Below are positions 45,396 to 53,877 of a stretch of 64,000 bases of DNA, piece after piece; position 1 is the stretch's first letter; each line of letters begins with the position of its first letter. The stretch lies in the NCBI GenBank assembly GCA_902774115.1, contig CACYHH010000006.1, positions 124,001 to 188,000 of the forward strand, read 5' to 3'. The stretch is from an uncultured Spirochaetales bacterium (GTDB lineage Bacteria; UBP6; UBA1177). Made by a program: the position numbers and the translations under genes. The notes under the pieces are model-generated. The model did no database searches, had not been told where the DNA came from, and was given only the letters and a program-made list of their open reading frames with translations.

Positions 45396-46688
45396 ATGAG
45401 AAGAAATGTTGTTGATGATTTGGTAAAATGGAAAAACAGCAAAAGCAGAAAACCGCTAGTCCTTAAAGGTGTGCGACAAGTCGGCAAAACATGGCTGATG
45501 AAACATTTCGGGAAAGAGTTCTATCAAAATTATGTTTATTTCAATTTTGACGAAGATGTTGAGATCAGATCGATTTTTGAGACGAGCAAAGATCCTCAGA
45601 GGATAATCCAAAGGCTTTCGATGATTTCCGGTCAGGCGATAGATCCTGGAAAAACTTTGATCATTTTTGACGAGATACAGGAATCTTCAGCCGCTCTCAA
45701 TTCGCTGAAATATTTTAATGAAAAGGCTAACGAATACCATGTCATTGCGGCAGGAAGCCTGCTTGGAACACTGCTTGCAGCACCGCAATCCTATCCTGTC
45801 GGACAGGTGAATTTTCTTGAGATCCAACCGATGAAATTTGATGAGTTTTTGTCTGCAACAGATGAAAATCTCTACAATTTCTATTGTTCCGTTCAAAAAG
45901 GCGATGCTGTTGAAAATATTTTTCATTCCCGCTTGAGCGAAGCTTACAATATTTATCTGATTGTCGGAGGAATGCCTGAATGTGTCGCTTCATGGGCGGA
46001 AGAAAATGATCCACAGGCACTCGAGCGAATTCAAAAAGAATTGCTAACGCTTTACGAAAACGACTTCGCAAAACATAACAGCAAAATAAACAGCGGAAGA
46101 ATATTGATGGTTTTTCGCAGTCTGGTCTCGCAGCTCGCGAAACAGAACGAAAAATTCATCTACGGCGCGGTTAAGGAAAGCGGCAGAGCCCGCGATTTTG
46201 AAGCAGCTATCGAATGGCTTGTTTCTGCCGGGATCGTCAACAGAGTTTTTAATGTTTCGAAGGCGGAACATCCTCTTCCGGCATTTGACGAACTCAACTG
46301 CTTCAAACTTTTTATGTTTGACACGGGACTTCTTAAAAATATGGCGGGAATAGACAACCTTTCCCTTGTGACAAAATCAGATTTTCAATTCAAAGGAGCT
46401 CTTGCGGAAAATTATGTCCTGCAGCAGCTGCGCGGCGTTTTTGATATAGAACCGCGTTATTTCGCAACAAAAAGCGGAGAGATCGACTTTATCGTGCAGT
46501 CGGGAAGCGAAATCATCCCGATCGAAGTCAAGGCTGGCGAAGACAGAAATTCTGTGTCATTCAAAAATTATGTGAAAAAATATTCTCCGCTCCATGCGGT
46601 CCGTTTTTCCAGGATGGGCTATCTCCAAAACGGCGGCATAACCAACATCCCGCTTTATTTCGCGGGAAAGATCAGAGAATTGATGTGA
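45396..46688 (+). CDS. AAA_14/DUF4143 ATPase 3
   Basis: A 430-residue protein. P-loop GVRQVGKT at 25-32, Walker B TLIIFDEIQ, middle helical region and a C-terminal DUF4143 domain with GEIDFIV and PIEVKAGE, an intact PD-(D/E)XK-like pair. It is more like gene 1 than gene 2. AGGAG precedes the ATG. Three repeats cover its promoter and two more of the same kind lie just after it. Cellular function is unknown for the family. Confidence 0.82.
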   Translation: MRRNVVDDLVKWKNSKSRKPLVLKGVRQVGKTWLMKHFGKEFYQNYVYFNFDEDVEIRSIFETSKDPQRIIQRLSMISGQAIDPGKTLIIFDEIQESSAALNSLKYFNEKANEYHVIAAGSLLGTLLAAPQSYPVGQVNFLEIQPMKFDEFLSATDENLYNFYCSVQKGDAVENIFHSRLSEAYNIYLIVGGMPECVASWAEENDPQALERIQKELLTLYENDFAKHNSKINSGRILMVFRSLVSQLAKQNEKFIYGAVKESGRARDFEAAIEWLVSAGIVNRVFNVSKAEHPLPAFDELNCFKLFMFDTGLLKNMAGIDNLSLVTKSDFQFKGALAENYVLQQLRGVFDIEPRYFATKSGEIDFIVQSGSEIIPIEVKAGEDRNSVSFKNYVKKYSPLHAVRFSRMGYLQNGGITNIPLYFAGKIRELM

Positions 46689-46768
46689 AAATCACACTTT
46701 TTTTGCAAATTATGTGATTCTGATCACGCTTTTTGCAGGAATTTTGTGCAAAAATCACCTAAAAATAC

Positions 46769-46816
46769 CTGGAAAAAGTGGCAAAAATTGTCTGAAAATA
46801 CCCGGAAAAAGTGGTA
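46769..46816 (+). repeat. two more GGAAAAAGTGG(C/T)A repeats, downstream of DUF4143 gene 3
   Basis: GG positions are 46771 and 46804, again 33 bases apart, and the spacer (AAAATTGTCTGAAAATACC) matches the upstream spacer except at two positions. No gene of this family follows, so it may be the leftover promoter region of a lost copy. Confidence 0.78.
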
Positions 46817-46823
46817 GATTTTT

Positions 46824-46920
46824 CCCTCGCCATACCGTAGAGACGTGCCGTGGTGCGTCTCCCGAGCTGGCGCGAAGCGACTGAAGGGTCTAGGGGAGGT
46901 GTCACAGTGACGGAGAGGTC
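46824..46920. repeat. dispersed repeat element, inverted relative to the 43.7 kb copy
   Basis: CTGAAGGGTCTAGGGGAGGT then GTCACAGTGACGG is the reverse-orientation relative of the CCGTCACTGCGTGACACCTCCCCT part at 43.8 kb. A GAGACG/CGTCTC hairpin (about 46840-46861) is included. With the 46769 repeats it occupies the gap before the GT-C gene; nothing coding is seen. Confidence 0.5.
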
Positions 46921-46922
46921 TA

Positions 46923-46960
46923 TATTTTATTGCAAATATCTGCGGTTAGGGTAATAGATT
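46923..46960 (+). promoter_or_regulatory. 38-nt promoter leader, copy 1
   Basis: TTGCAA (46930-46935), 16-base spacer and TAATAG (46952-46957) lie in a 38-base segment that is nearly identical to 55651-55688. It precedes a GT-C-like gene here and an SGNH hydrolase gene there. Confidence 0.6.
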
Positions 46961-46988
46961 CGTGGAGATGTTTGTTGGAGAAATAAAT

Positions 46989-48623
46989 ATGGATTTGCTC
47001 AACAAAATCATTAACTTTCTAAATAATAAAAAAATAGAGTGGCTTTTGTTTTATTCAGCTATTTTTTTGCTTGCGATACTTATCGGACTTAAGTTTTATT
47101 CAGTTTTAATCATCAATATTCCTCATGAATTTCGGGAAGTGAATTTAGTCGCTTTTGCGAAGTCTTTTGCTGACGGAAAAAACCTTTATAGTTTTTCCGC
47201 ATTAAAAGACGAAATTCCTCCGGCAACAAGCCAATATGGTTTACTTGTTCCTTTATTGTTGGCTCCTTTTGTAAAAATTGGAGAAATATTCGGTGTTGAA
47301 GCATTGCGAATTGCTCAACTGGCGACGATTTTCGTTGAAATCGCAGGTCTTTTGCTGGTCTATTTGATTATAATGAAGAATTGCGGCAGCAGGCTGTTTG
47401 CAATTTTCGGTGCGATAGTTTCATATTCCTGTTTTTGGAGATATGCGGCTTTTGGCGGAGCTTTTCCTGATCAATGGGGGCTAACGTTTGCTCTGCTGAT
47501 GACATATTGCGTAATCAGGTTTGAGCAACAAAAACGGCACAAAGTTATTATTTATGCCCTGATATGCATAATATTGTTTTATGTAAAGCAGTATTTTGTG
47601 TTTAATGTCATTGGGCTTAGTCTCTATTTGTTTTTTTATTTCAAAAAAGATTTTCTCAAATTTATTTTTTGTACTGCACTTTTCGGAGCAATATCAGCGC
47701 TTTTGGTAATAAAAATATTTCCGCTTTATTTCCCCGAAGCTATTGCTCTGACTTCAGTGGCTGTGGGCGATGCCGGCTGGAGTTTTTCTTTGTTGCAGAT
47801 AACAAATATGGCTTTTCACTATTATCCTTTGGTTTCTGTTGTCTATATATGTCTTGTGTTTTATCAAGTTGTTAACTTTATTGATGAGAGACGCAAAAAA
47901 ACAGAAGCTGGAACGACAAATAAAGGAAAATATATATTTATGCAATCGATCTGCATGCTGCCGATTGTTGCCGTTTTATCGCGAAACATAGGGACTTACT
48001 ATACATATTACTTGCAACTATGGTGGATCTATGTAATTTTATATGCTTTTATAAATCTGTCCGATGCGGTGTCTTTTGTTGCGGATAAAATGTCAAACAG
48101 GATCAAATACTCGAAAGGGTTGACAGAAATTTTGTTGTTGTTGATAACTGTTTTTGCTGTTAGTCACTTTATTTTGGAAAAACCATTAAATTTTTCGCAG
48201 AGAAATGATTGGAACAAAGCTTATGGCATTCTGGATATGTATAGGAATAAGGGTGAAATCCTGCTTTCGCCGCATCTTTCAGCATATTGTATAGAACATA
48301 ATATTCAGACATCGGATTATGGTCAGGCTGAATTTAATTCAACAGGTAACTTGAAACACTTTAAAAATCACTGGCTATATCCTGAAATATTTCCTGAAAC
48401 AGAACGAATTTTACTTAAAAACATTGAATATAACAGGCAAATTAAAGAAAATGTGAGAAATAGAGAATATGTTCTTGTTGCACTTACGGATACGGGAAAC
48501 TATTCTTTGACAGAAGAGGAAATAGAGGTTGCAGGGTATAAAGAAATGGAAGAAATTATTCTTGTTACAGGAACCCAGAAGTGGAAAACAAAATTTTATA
48601 TTGTTAATAACCCTGCTTATTGA
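46989..48623 (+). CDS. polytopic membrane glycosyltransferase, GT39/ArnT-like (GT-C)
   Basis: A 544-residue membrane protein with about ten or more hydrophobic segments. HEFREVNLVAFAKSFADGKN after the first helix resembles the first periplasmic loop of GT-C transferases, and TYYLQLWW near the later helices is also common in them. It would use a lipid-linked sugar at the periplasmic face. The ATG at 46989 has GGAG eight bases upstream; a GTG nine codons earlier is less likely. It has no close paralogue here, unlike the two GT-C proteins at 49.7 and 56.7 kb. Confidence 0.7.
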   Translation: MDLLNKIINFLNNKKIEWLLFYSAIFLLAILIGLKFYSVLIINIPHEFREVNLVAFAKSFADGKNLYSFSALKDEIPPATSQYGLLVPLLLAPFVKIGEIFGVEALRIAQLATIFVEIAGLLLVYLIIMKNCGSRLFAIFGAIVSYSCFWRYAAFGGAFPDQWGLTFALLMTYCVIRFEQQKRHKVIIYALICIILFYVKQYFVFNVIGLSLYLFFYFKKDFLKFIFCTALFGAISALLVIKIFPLYFPEAIALTSVAVGDAGWSFSLLQITNMAFHYYPLVSVVYICLVFYQVVNFIDERRKKTEAGTTNKGKYIFMQSICMLPIVAVLSRNIGTYYTYYLQLWWIYVILYAFINLSDAVSFVADKMSNRIKYSKGLTEILLLLITVFAVSHFILEKPLNFSQRNDWNKAYGILDMYRNKGEILLSPHLSAYCIEHNIQTSDYGQAEFNSTGNLKHFKNHWLYPEIFPETERILLKNIEYNRQIKENVRNREYVLVALTDTGNYSLTEEEIEVAGYKEMEEIILVTGTQKWKTKFYIVNNPAY

Positions 48624-48714
48624 GAATGTTTGTTAAAATTTGTCGGCACTTGCAGAGATTTCTTAAAAAGGTTAAAAATTTTTCGTGAAAATGACAATTT
48701 TGACAAAAAATGAC

Positions 48715-49713
48715 ATGACAAAAATTACATTCTACGGAGCAAGCGTAACACAGCAGAGAAACGGATATGCAGACTGTTTCGCAAAATTATCAAAGGCAAA
48801 GGTGCTGAAGCTTGGTTTCGGCGGGATGCATCTTAATGATGCAGGTATATGTTTGGTTGATAAAGCGGTGCAAACTCGTCCCGATATCTGCTTTATTGAT
48901 TGGTTTTCCACTTATTACATCGGGCAGGATGGCAAATCCGATCTTTATATTGATGCGATTGCGGAAAAACTTTTGAAAATTGGTTGCAGAGTCATTTTTT
49001 TGTTTTGTGCCAGAAATAAGGATTTAAAAATTTCAGACTGGAAAACGTTTTATTCTGAAACTAAAAACTATCTGAAAAGCAAAAAACTTGAATACATTCC
49101 TCTTGACGAGATTTTGTCAGAACATCCTATCGAAGAAATTTTAAGGGATGAAGTTCACACCACGAAAAAAGGCAGTCAGCTTTATGCAGAAGCGATTTAT
49201 CATTATTTGCAGCAATTTGCCGATTCACCTTATGAAAAAGCCGAAATCAAGCCTAATATCTATTCATCGCCCTCCGTTTTGCCGGTAAAACGCAGCTTTG
49301 ACAAAGAACTGGTTTTGGAAGGCAACTGTCGTATTCAAGGTTTTTTCCTGAAAATCGGGCCTTGGAGCGGCATGGTTGACATTTCAACAGCTGTATTCTC
49401 GAATAAAGAAAATACTTGGGACTGGTGGTGCTATTACGGAAGAGATCACTTCAGTTTTAATGTGCCGATAGACGGGAGAGCAACATTTAATATTTCAGAT
49501 GAGCCTTTCGACACATCTAATTGCAGAGACAAATTCGATTTTTCAAAATATAAGAAAAAACTGGTGGTTCATGAAATTTATTATTACGGCGGTTCATTAA
49601 AACTTTGCACAAAAGGGAGCCGTTTTTCCTATCTTTATGCTTTAATGATGTCTAAAGTTTTTGCAGCGAAACACCGCTTTAAGGTGATTTTAAAAACGAT
49701 TTTCCGAGGTTAA
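48715..49713 (+). CDS. SGNH-fold hydrolase/acyltransferase, copy 1
   Basis: A 332-residue protein. KITFYGASVTQQRNGY provides block I with Ser in GAS, LGFGGMHLND is block II and RDEVHTTKKG holds the Asp/His pair, so an SGNH (GDSL-like) esterase or acetyltransferase is expected. A C-terminal beta-rich region ends in SRFSYLY. No signal peptide is seen. The start is chosen by alignment to the 55.7 kb paralogue; its ribosome binding site is poor and nearby GTG/ATG codons upstream are possible. It is coupled to a GT-C gene, one base before its TTG. Confidence 0.72.
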   Translation: MTKITFYGASVTQQRNGYADCFAKLSKAKVLKLGFGGMHLNDAGICLVDKAVQTRPDICFIDWFSTYYIGQDGKSDLYIDAIAEKLLKIGCRVIFLFCARNKDLKISDWKTFYSETKNYLKSKKLEYIPLDEILSEHPIEEILRDEVHTTKKGSQLYAEAIYHYLQQFADSPYEKAEIKPNIYSSPSVLPVKRSFDKELVLEGNCRIQGFFLKIGPWSGMVDISTAVFSNKENTWDWWCYYGRDHFSFNVPIDGRATFNISDEPFDTSNCRDKFDFSKYKKKLVVHEIYYYGGSLKLCTKGSRFSYLYALMMSKVFAAKHRFKVILKTIFRG

Positions 49714-49714
49714 C

Positions 49715-51139
49715 TTGATTAAAACCGCAAAAATCCTTTTAATTTTTGAATTTATCACTTTGATATTGCTGATAATGCTAAGCTTTTTCGCATACCCGCA
49801 GGCAGATGACTTCATTTTTGCGAATTCGCTTCACAAATTCGGATGGTTAGGCTCGCAGATAAACTGGTATAAGACTTGGTTCGGCAGATTTTCTTCGACA
49901 ATGCTGCTCGTTTCTGGAAGTTATATCGATTTTCCGGTTTTAAGTAAGATCTTTCCGATCATCATAATTTTCGGTTATCTTTTTGCGTTTTATATTGCTT
50001 CGAGCAGGTTGTTTTCAGATTCTTCAAAGAAGTTTAAATCAATTTTTGCACTTACGGTATTTCTGCTTTATGTCAGCGGAATGCCTTCTTTGTCGCAGGG
50101 AATATACTGGTTTTGCGGCACGGTTACCTATGCCGTGGCGAATATTGCAATAATAATTTTTCTTTCATATTTTGATTCTATCAAGAGTAATAAAATTTAT
50201 ATATTGCTGATTTTACTGGGTGTTTTTATAATAGGTTCGAATGAAACGGCAATGCTTCTTTTGATGATCTGCGTGGTCGCCGGACTTTTGAAGGATATCA
50301 AAAACAAAAAACTTTGGCTGATGTTTGCTGTTTTTGCATTATTTGCCCTGATAGTTGTTCTGTCTCCCGGCAATGCTGTCCGTTCGGAGCTTTTTGCGGG
50401 GAAAAATCATCGGCTGTTGTTTTCGACAGCAGCATCCTTGGGGTTAATGGGAACTTTGATGGTGACATGGCTTCTTAATCCTTTACTTTGGATCGCAGCC
50501 TTTTTGTTTTGCCATTTCAGACAAAAATTGAATTTCAGAATCATTTTGCCGCAAGAAAAGCCGGTTTTTGTGATACTATTTCTGCTGTTTCTGATGTTTT
50601 GCACTTTTTTTCCGTCATTTTGGGCAACAGCTCTTCCTGCACCTGAAAGAAATATGAATATGGCTCACCTAATACTTGTATTTTTATTTTTCTATTGCTT
50701 GAATTTGGAAAAAGTTCAAAAAAATACAGCTGTTATTCAGAAGAAAAGACAGTTTTGTTTTGCTGTTTTTGTGCTATGGATTGCCGCGGCGGCTTATTTT
50801 TCATCATTGGATATGCCGCAAAAACACGATGCTTCTCATTATCTGAAAAATCCGCTTGATGCTGCGAAGTACACTATGATCACTTACGGACAGAATAACT
50901 TATATCATGTTTATACTGATGTTTTTTCTGGCAGAGTGTTCGATTACAGAAAAACGATGCTGGAAAGAGAAGAAAAGATCAAAAATTATAAGGAAGGTCT
51001 GCTTTGTCTTCCTAAAGTTGAAAGGCTTCCTAAATCCATTGTTTTTAAGGATCTTTTTGATGATCCGGAACAATGGGAAAACAAGAGCTTTGCTGAATAT
51101 TATCATCTCGAGAAAGTCGCAGTCTGTGAAAATCATTGA
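49715..51139 (+). CDS. polytopic GT-C-like membrane protein with TTG start, copy 1
   Basis: A 474-residue protein with about 11 hydrophobic helices. [13 protein letters not shown] after the first helix carries an acidic pair like the catalytic DD/DE of GT-C transferases, and [13 protein letters not shown] follows. It resembles uncharacterised DUF6056-type membrane proteins. It starts at TTG 49715 after GAGGTTAAC, one base past the SGNH stop; the paralogue at 56710 has the same TTG and ribosome binding site, which supports this start. Likely works with the SGNH partner on a surface glycan. Confidence 0.68.
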   Translation: MIKTAKILLIFEFITLILLIMLSFFAYPQADDFIFANSLHKFGWLGSQINWYKTWFGRFSSTMLLVSGSYIDFPVLSKIFPIIIIFGYLFAFYIASSRLFSDSSKKFKSIFALTVFLLYVSGMPSLSQGIYWFCGTVTYAVANIAIIIFLSYFDSIKSNKIYILLILLGVFIIGSNETAMLLLMICVVAGLLKDIKNKKLWLMFAVFALFALIVVLSPGNAVRSELFAGKNHRLLFSTAASLGLMGTLMVTWLLNPLLWIAAFLFCHFRQKLNFRIILPQEKPVFVILFLLFLMFCTFFPSFWATALPAPERNMNMAHLILVFLFFYCLNLEKVQKNTAVIQKKRQFCFAVFVLWIAAAAYFSSLDMPQKHDASHYLKNPLDAAKYTMITYGQNNLYHVYTDVFSGRVFDYRKTMLEREEKIKNYKEGLLCLPKVERLPKSIVFKDLFDDPEQWENKSFAEYYHLEKVAVCENH

Positions 51140-51153
51140 ATTTACAGGTGGGT

Positions 51154-51169
51154 TGGCATAAAATTTGCA
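51154..51169 (+). promoter_or_regulatory. sigma-54 type promoter of pilin 1
   Basis: TGGCAT-N5-TTGCA differs by one base from the -24/-12 consensus TGGCAC-N5-TTGCW, with GG and GC correctly spaced. It lies 41 bases before the pilin ATG. Confidence 0.75.
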
Positions 51170-51210
51170 TAATTTTGCAGATTTTTATGTTTTTTTTAGG
51201 ATGTTGCGCT

Positions 51211-51693
51211 ATGAAATTGAAAGGTTTTACTCTGATAGAACTTATGATCGTTATTGGCATTCTCGGTATTCTTGCAGCTATTGCCGTCCCGATGTACACG
51301 AGTTACACTGCGCGTGCACGAGCTTCGGAAGTTCCTGTAATTCTTAAAGATATCGTTAAGTTCCAGTTTATTCACCGTGAATATCCGGGTAGTCAGGGAA
51401 GGTATGCGACTGGTCTTAAAACGATCGGAGTCAAAACAAGCAAAGGTACATTTGCATCAGATCCGTCAGCTTGTCTGACTTCCACTATTACCGAAAATGA
51501 TAGCACGAATAAATATGCGTGCAGTACTTATTACGGTTTCTCAACGGGTGCTCCGGCATCTATTCAATGTGCGGCAAACGGAATCGGCAATTTCTCATGG
51601 GCAAAGGCTATTTCTGACAAGCAATTGCTTCCGGATGACCTTGCCGGTTGCATGACAGAAGATTTTTCTTACAGTCATGGTCAAGGACTCTAG
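51211..51693 (+). CDS. type IVa pilin-like protein 1
   Basis: A 160-residue prepilin. The short leader MKLKG is followed by [20 protein letters not shown], the class III signal cleaved after Gly5 with Phe methylated and Glu5 of the mature protein kept. The C-terminal part has paired Cys residues that could close the D-region. The ATG at 51211 is preferred because the prepilin leader is then normal; longer readings add an implausible hydrophobic stretch. A sigma-54 type promoter precedes it. It could be a minor or alternative pilin beside the one at 51786. Confidence 0.88.
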   Translation: MKLKGFTLIELMIVIGILGILAAIAVPMYTSYTARARASEVPVILKDIVKFQFIHREYPGSQGRYATGLKTIGVKTSKGTFASDPSACLTSTITENDSTNKYACSTYYGFSTGAPASIQCAANGIGNFSWAKAISDKQLLPDDLAGCMTEDFSYSHGQGL

Positions 51694-51696
51694 CTT

Positions 51697-51712
51697 TGGC
51701 ACGCTTTTTGCT
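51697..51712 (+). promoter_or_regulatory. sigma-54 type promoter of pilin 2
   Basis: TGGCAC-N5-TTGCT matches the -24/-12 consensus exactly. It starts four bases after the stop of pilin 1 and lies 74 bases before the pilin 2 ATG. A PilR-like enhancer-binding activator would be required. Confidence 0.9.
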
Positions 51713-51785
51713 TTATGTGGTTTGGAATTTGTTGTTTGATAGTCAGACGACGTTATTTTATTAATTTCATCAAATGGAGAGAAAG

Positions 51786-52313
51786 ATGAAAAAAGGTTTT
51801 ACACTTATCGAGCTCATGATCGTTATCGCGATCATCGGTATTCTTGCAGCAGTTGCTATTCCTATGTACAGCGACTACACCAAAAAATCGAGAACGGCTG
51901 AAGTTCAGTCCAACCTCAACGAGATCGTAAAGATGCAGCTTATCTTCAAAGAAGATCCGAACGGCGGTTCCGTAACCAACATGTATGCTCAAGGTTTCAA
52001 AACACTTGGTTTCTCAACGAACGTAGGTAGATTTATTAATGGTAGTGCTGTATCAACAGGTACAAATGCAACAAATGCATGTAATGCAGCTACCGGAACA
52101 TTGGCTGCTTCAACCACTCCGGCAAACACGGCATGCGGAAAGTTCTTTGCTTATTCTTTGACGACTCCTGGTGCTAGTTTTGCAGAAGGAACTGCAGGTT
52201 GCACTAATCTTAGCGTAGGTTTGGCAATTGCTGGTCCTGTTGATTACACTCAGGTTCCGAGCGATTGGCTGATCAGTTGTATGGATTCCAAAATGGCATT
52301 CGCACACAACTAA
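51786..52313 (+). CDS. pilA: type IVa major pilin-like protein 2
   Basis: A 175-residue prepilin with leader MKKG and [20 protein letters not shown], then [20 protein letters not shown], a classic type IVa pilin helix. A Ser/Thr/Ala-rich middle and Cys pairs complete the globular head. GGAGAG sits five bases before the ATG at 51786, four codons inside a longer reading. Its perfect sigma-54 promoter and a strong terminator make it a monocistronic, highly expressed gene, as expected for the major pilin. PilB at 4.8-6.6 kb could assemble it. Confidence 0.92.
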   Translation: MKKGFTLIELMIVIAIIGILAAVAIPMYSDYTKKSRTAEVQSNLNEIVKMQLIFKEDPNGGSVTNMYAQGFKTLGFSTNVGRFINGSAVSTGTNATNACNAATGTLAASTTPANTACGKFFAYSLTTPGASFAEGTAGCTNLSVGLAIAGPVDYTQVPSDWLISCMDSKMAFAHN

Positions 52314-52340
52314 GTTAATCTTGGTTTGATCCGATTTTCA

Positions 52341-52365
52341 AACCCCGCTTCGGCGGGGTTTTTTT
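52341..52365 (+). terminator. rho-independent terminator after pilA
   Basis: AACCCCGC (52341-52348) pairs with GCGGGGTT (52353-52360) around a TTCG tetraloop and is followed by a run of T. Confidence 0.95.
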
Positions 52366-52370
52366 GTATC

Positions 52371-52585
52371 TAACCCCTCAGCCAACCTGTGGTTGACAGC
52401 TCCCCTGCGTCAGGGGAGCCTAACGTGACCTGGCATGTGTCTTGTTTCTGTTTCAGCCGCCGCAGAATTAGGGAGTTTAGGGAATTTAGGGTGTCTAAGG
52501 AATTTAGGGAGCGGCGGAGGAAAATAGGCACTCCGTCAAGGCGCCCCTAAATTAGGGGAGCTGGCTCATAGAGCCTGAGGGGTTA
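52371..52585. repeat. dispersed repeat element overlapping the 3' end of tilS
   Basis: Contains CCCTGCGTCAGGGGAG, short tandem TTTAGGGA units and the segment CGTCAAGGCGCCCCTAAATT to CCTGAGGGGT (52534-52583), which recurs in the same orientation at 53779-53826. The tilS stop codon (52566-52568) lies within it. It also fills the space after the pilA terminator. Confidence 0.65.
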
Positions 52586-53609
52586 TCCAAACGCCTTCCC
52601 TTGTTCTTTCAAACACGAACGGGTTGTAGTTCGCATTTCCCGAATCGGTTTTGATGATGAAATCAACGATATCATGCAGAGTTTTTGTCGAAGGTGAGCG
52701 GTGATCGCCTGATCTGACAAAAATCGTTGACGAAAAAAGATAGGAAAATGCAGTGAGCCAGAAATCGTAACTTTTTGATTTTATTGTATTTCTTGGAATG
52801 AAAATCGTGTTTTCGGCATTTTCTGCCGTGAGATTCCGCCAAAAATCGTCCATGAGTTCGCGCATGATCCCGCTTTCGCGGGCGGCGTTTTCAGCAAGAC
52901 GCGCTATATTTTCTTTGTAGGGAATTTCGGGCAGAAGTGTGTCGAGAGCGGGCAGAATTTTGTGCCGATAGTAGTTCCTGCGGTATTTTTCATAATAATT
53001 TGAAGGGTCTGACAAAAATTGTCGCCCGTTCATGAAGGCTGAAATCTCTTGTTTGGCAATATTCAGCATCGGGCGGATTACAAAAAAATCATTGTTTTGT
53101 TCATTCGATAAAAAATCGCAGCCTGGATTTATTGATTTTATGCCGCTTAAGCCTTTTAAGCCCGTGCCGCGGTCAAAAATGCGCATAAGAACTGTCTCGA
53201 CCTGGTCATCGAGATGGTGTGCTGTTGCCAACATGCTGAATTTATTGGATTTTACCAAATCGAAGAGAAGTTCGTAGCGCTTTAAACGAGCCCGTTCTTC
53301 GATATTTTTTTTGTCAGAAGCCCAGAAATCGGGCTCGAACTCAAGAGAAAAGCAAGTGATTTCAAGCTCTTGACAAATTTTGTCAACAAATTCGGCTTCG
53401 TCATCCGCTTCATTTCTGAGCCTGTGATTGACGTAAGCTGCGGCAAGTGTGAAACCGAAATCCTTTTTTATTTCATGAAGAAGATAGAGAAGGGCGAGAG
53501 AATCCGCACCACCGGAACAGGCGACTAAGATCGAAAAATTTTTTCCTGAAAAACCTGTTTTTTCGATGATTTCTTTAAAATTTGTCCGAAATTTTTCTTT
53601 TAAATCCAT
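52566..53609 (-). CDS. tilS: tRNA(Ile)-lysidine synthetase
   Basis: A 347-residue N-type ATP pyrophosphatase. ILVACSGGADSLALLY contains the PP-loop SGGADS, AAAYVNHRLR and ATAHHLDDQVETVLMR are further TilS signatures. It modifies C34 of tRNA-Ile(CAU) to lysidine so that AUA is read as Ile. The last codons (TPQAL and stop) are contributed by a dispersed repeat, suggesting the natural C terminus has been replaced; the catalytic part is unaffected. Near-identical repeats flank the gene on both sides. Confidence 0.93.
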   Translation of the reverse strand: MDLKEKFRTNFKEIIEKTGFSGKNFSILVACSGGADSLALLYLLHEIKKDFGFTLAAAYVNHRLRNEADDEAEFVDKICQELEITCFSLEFEPDFWASDKKNIEERARLKRYELLFDLVKSNKFSMLATAHHLDDQVETVLMRIFDRGTGLKGLSGIKSINPGCDFLSNEQNNDFFVIRPMLNIAKQEISAFMNGRQFLSDPSNYYEKYRRNYYRHKILPALDTLLPEIPYKENIARLAENAARESGIMRELMDDFWRNLTAENAENTIFIPRNTIKSKSYDFWLTAFSYLFSSTIFVRSGDHRSPSTKTLHDIVDFIIKTDSGNANYNPFVFERTREGVWITPQAL

Positions 53610-53699
53610 TTTTTACTCCCAAAAACCGTGAATTTTTAATATTTGCGGCGAAAAAGGCAATTATTTAGCGGTTTCGGGTTGTTTTTTCTCTTTTGGGAA

Positions 53700-53832
53700 A
53701 TATAAGGAGTTTAGGGAGTCTAGGGAATCTAGGGTGTCTAAGGATTTTAGGGAGCGGCGGAGGAGAATCGGCGCCCCGTCAAGGCGCCCCTAAATTAGGG
53801 GAGCTGGCTCATAGAGCCTGAGGGGTCTGGGA
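53700..53832. repeat. dispersed repeat element upstream of htpX
   Basis: Starts with tandem decamer-like units of TAGGGANTC (53712-53750), then GAGCGGCGGAGGA and the segment shared with 52534-52583. With the other copy it brackets tilS in direct orientation. Confidence 0.65.
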
Positions 53833-53877
53833 GCTTGTCGAAGCAGCGACTGAGTGGTTACTTTTAGGAGGTTTTTC

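Noticed and set aside
45268-46816. Considered the DUF4143 gene 3 region as an insertion sequence with terminal repeats
   Set aside because: The flanking repeats are direct multi-copy arrays rather than terminal inverted repeats, and the protein is not a transposase.
48685-48715. Upstream GTG/ATG starts for the SGNH gene copy 1
   Set aside because: The paralogue at 55716 begins at the equivalent of 48715; the extra residues have no counterpart, although the ribosome binding site does not settle it.
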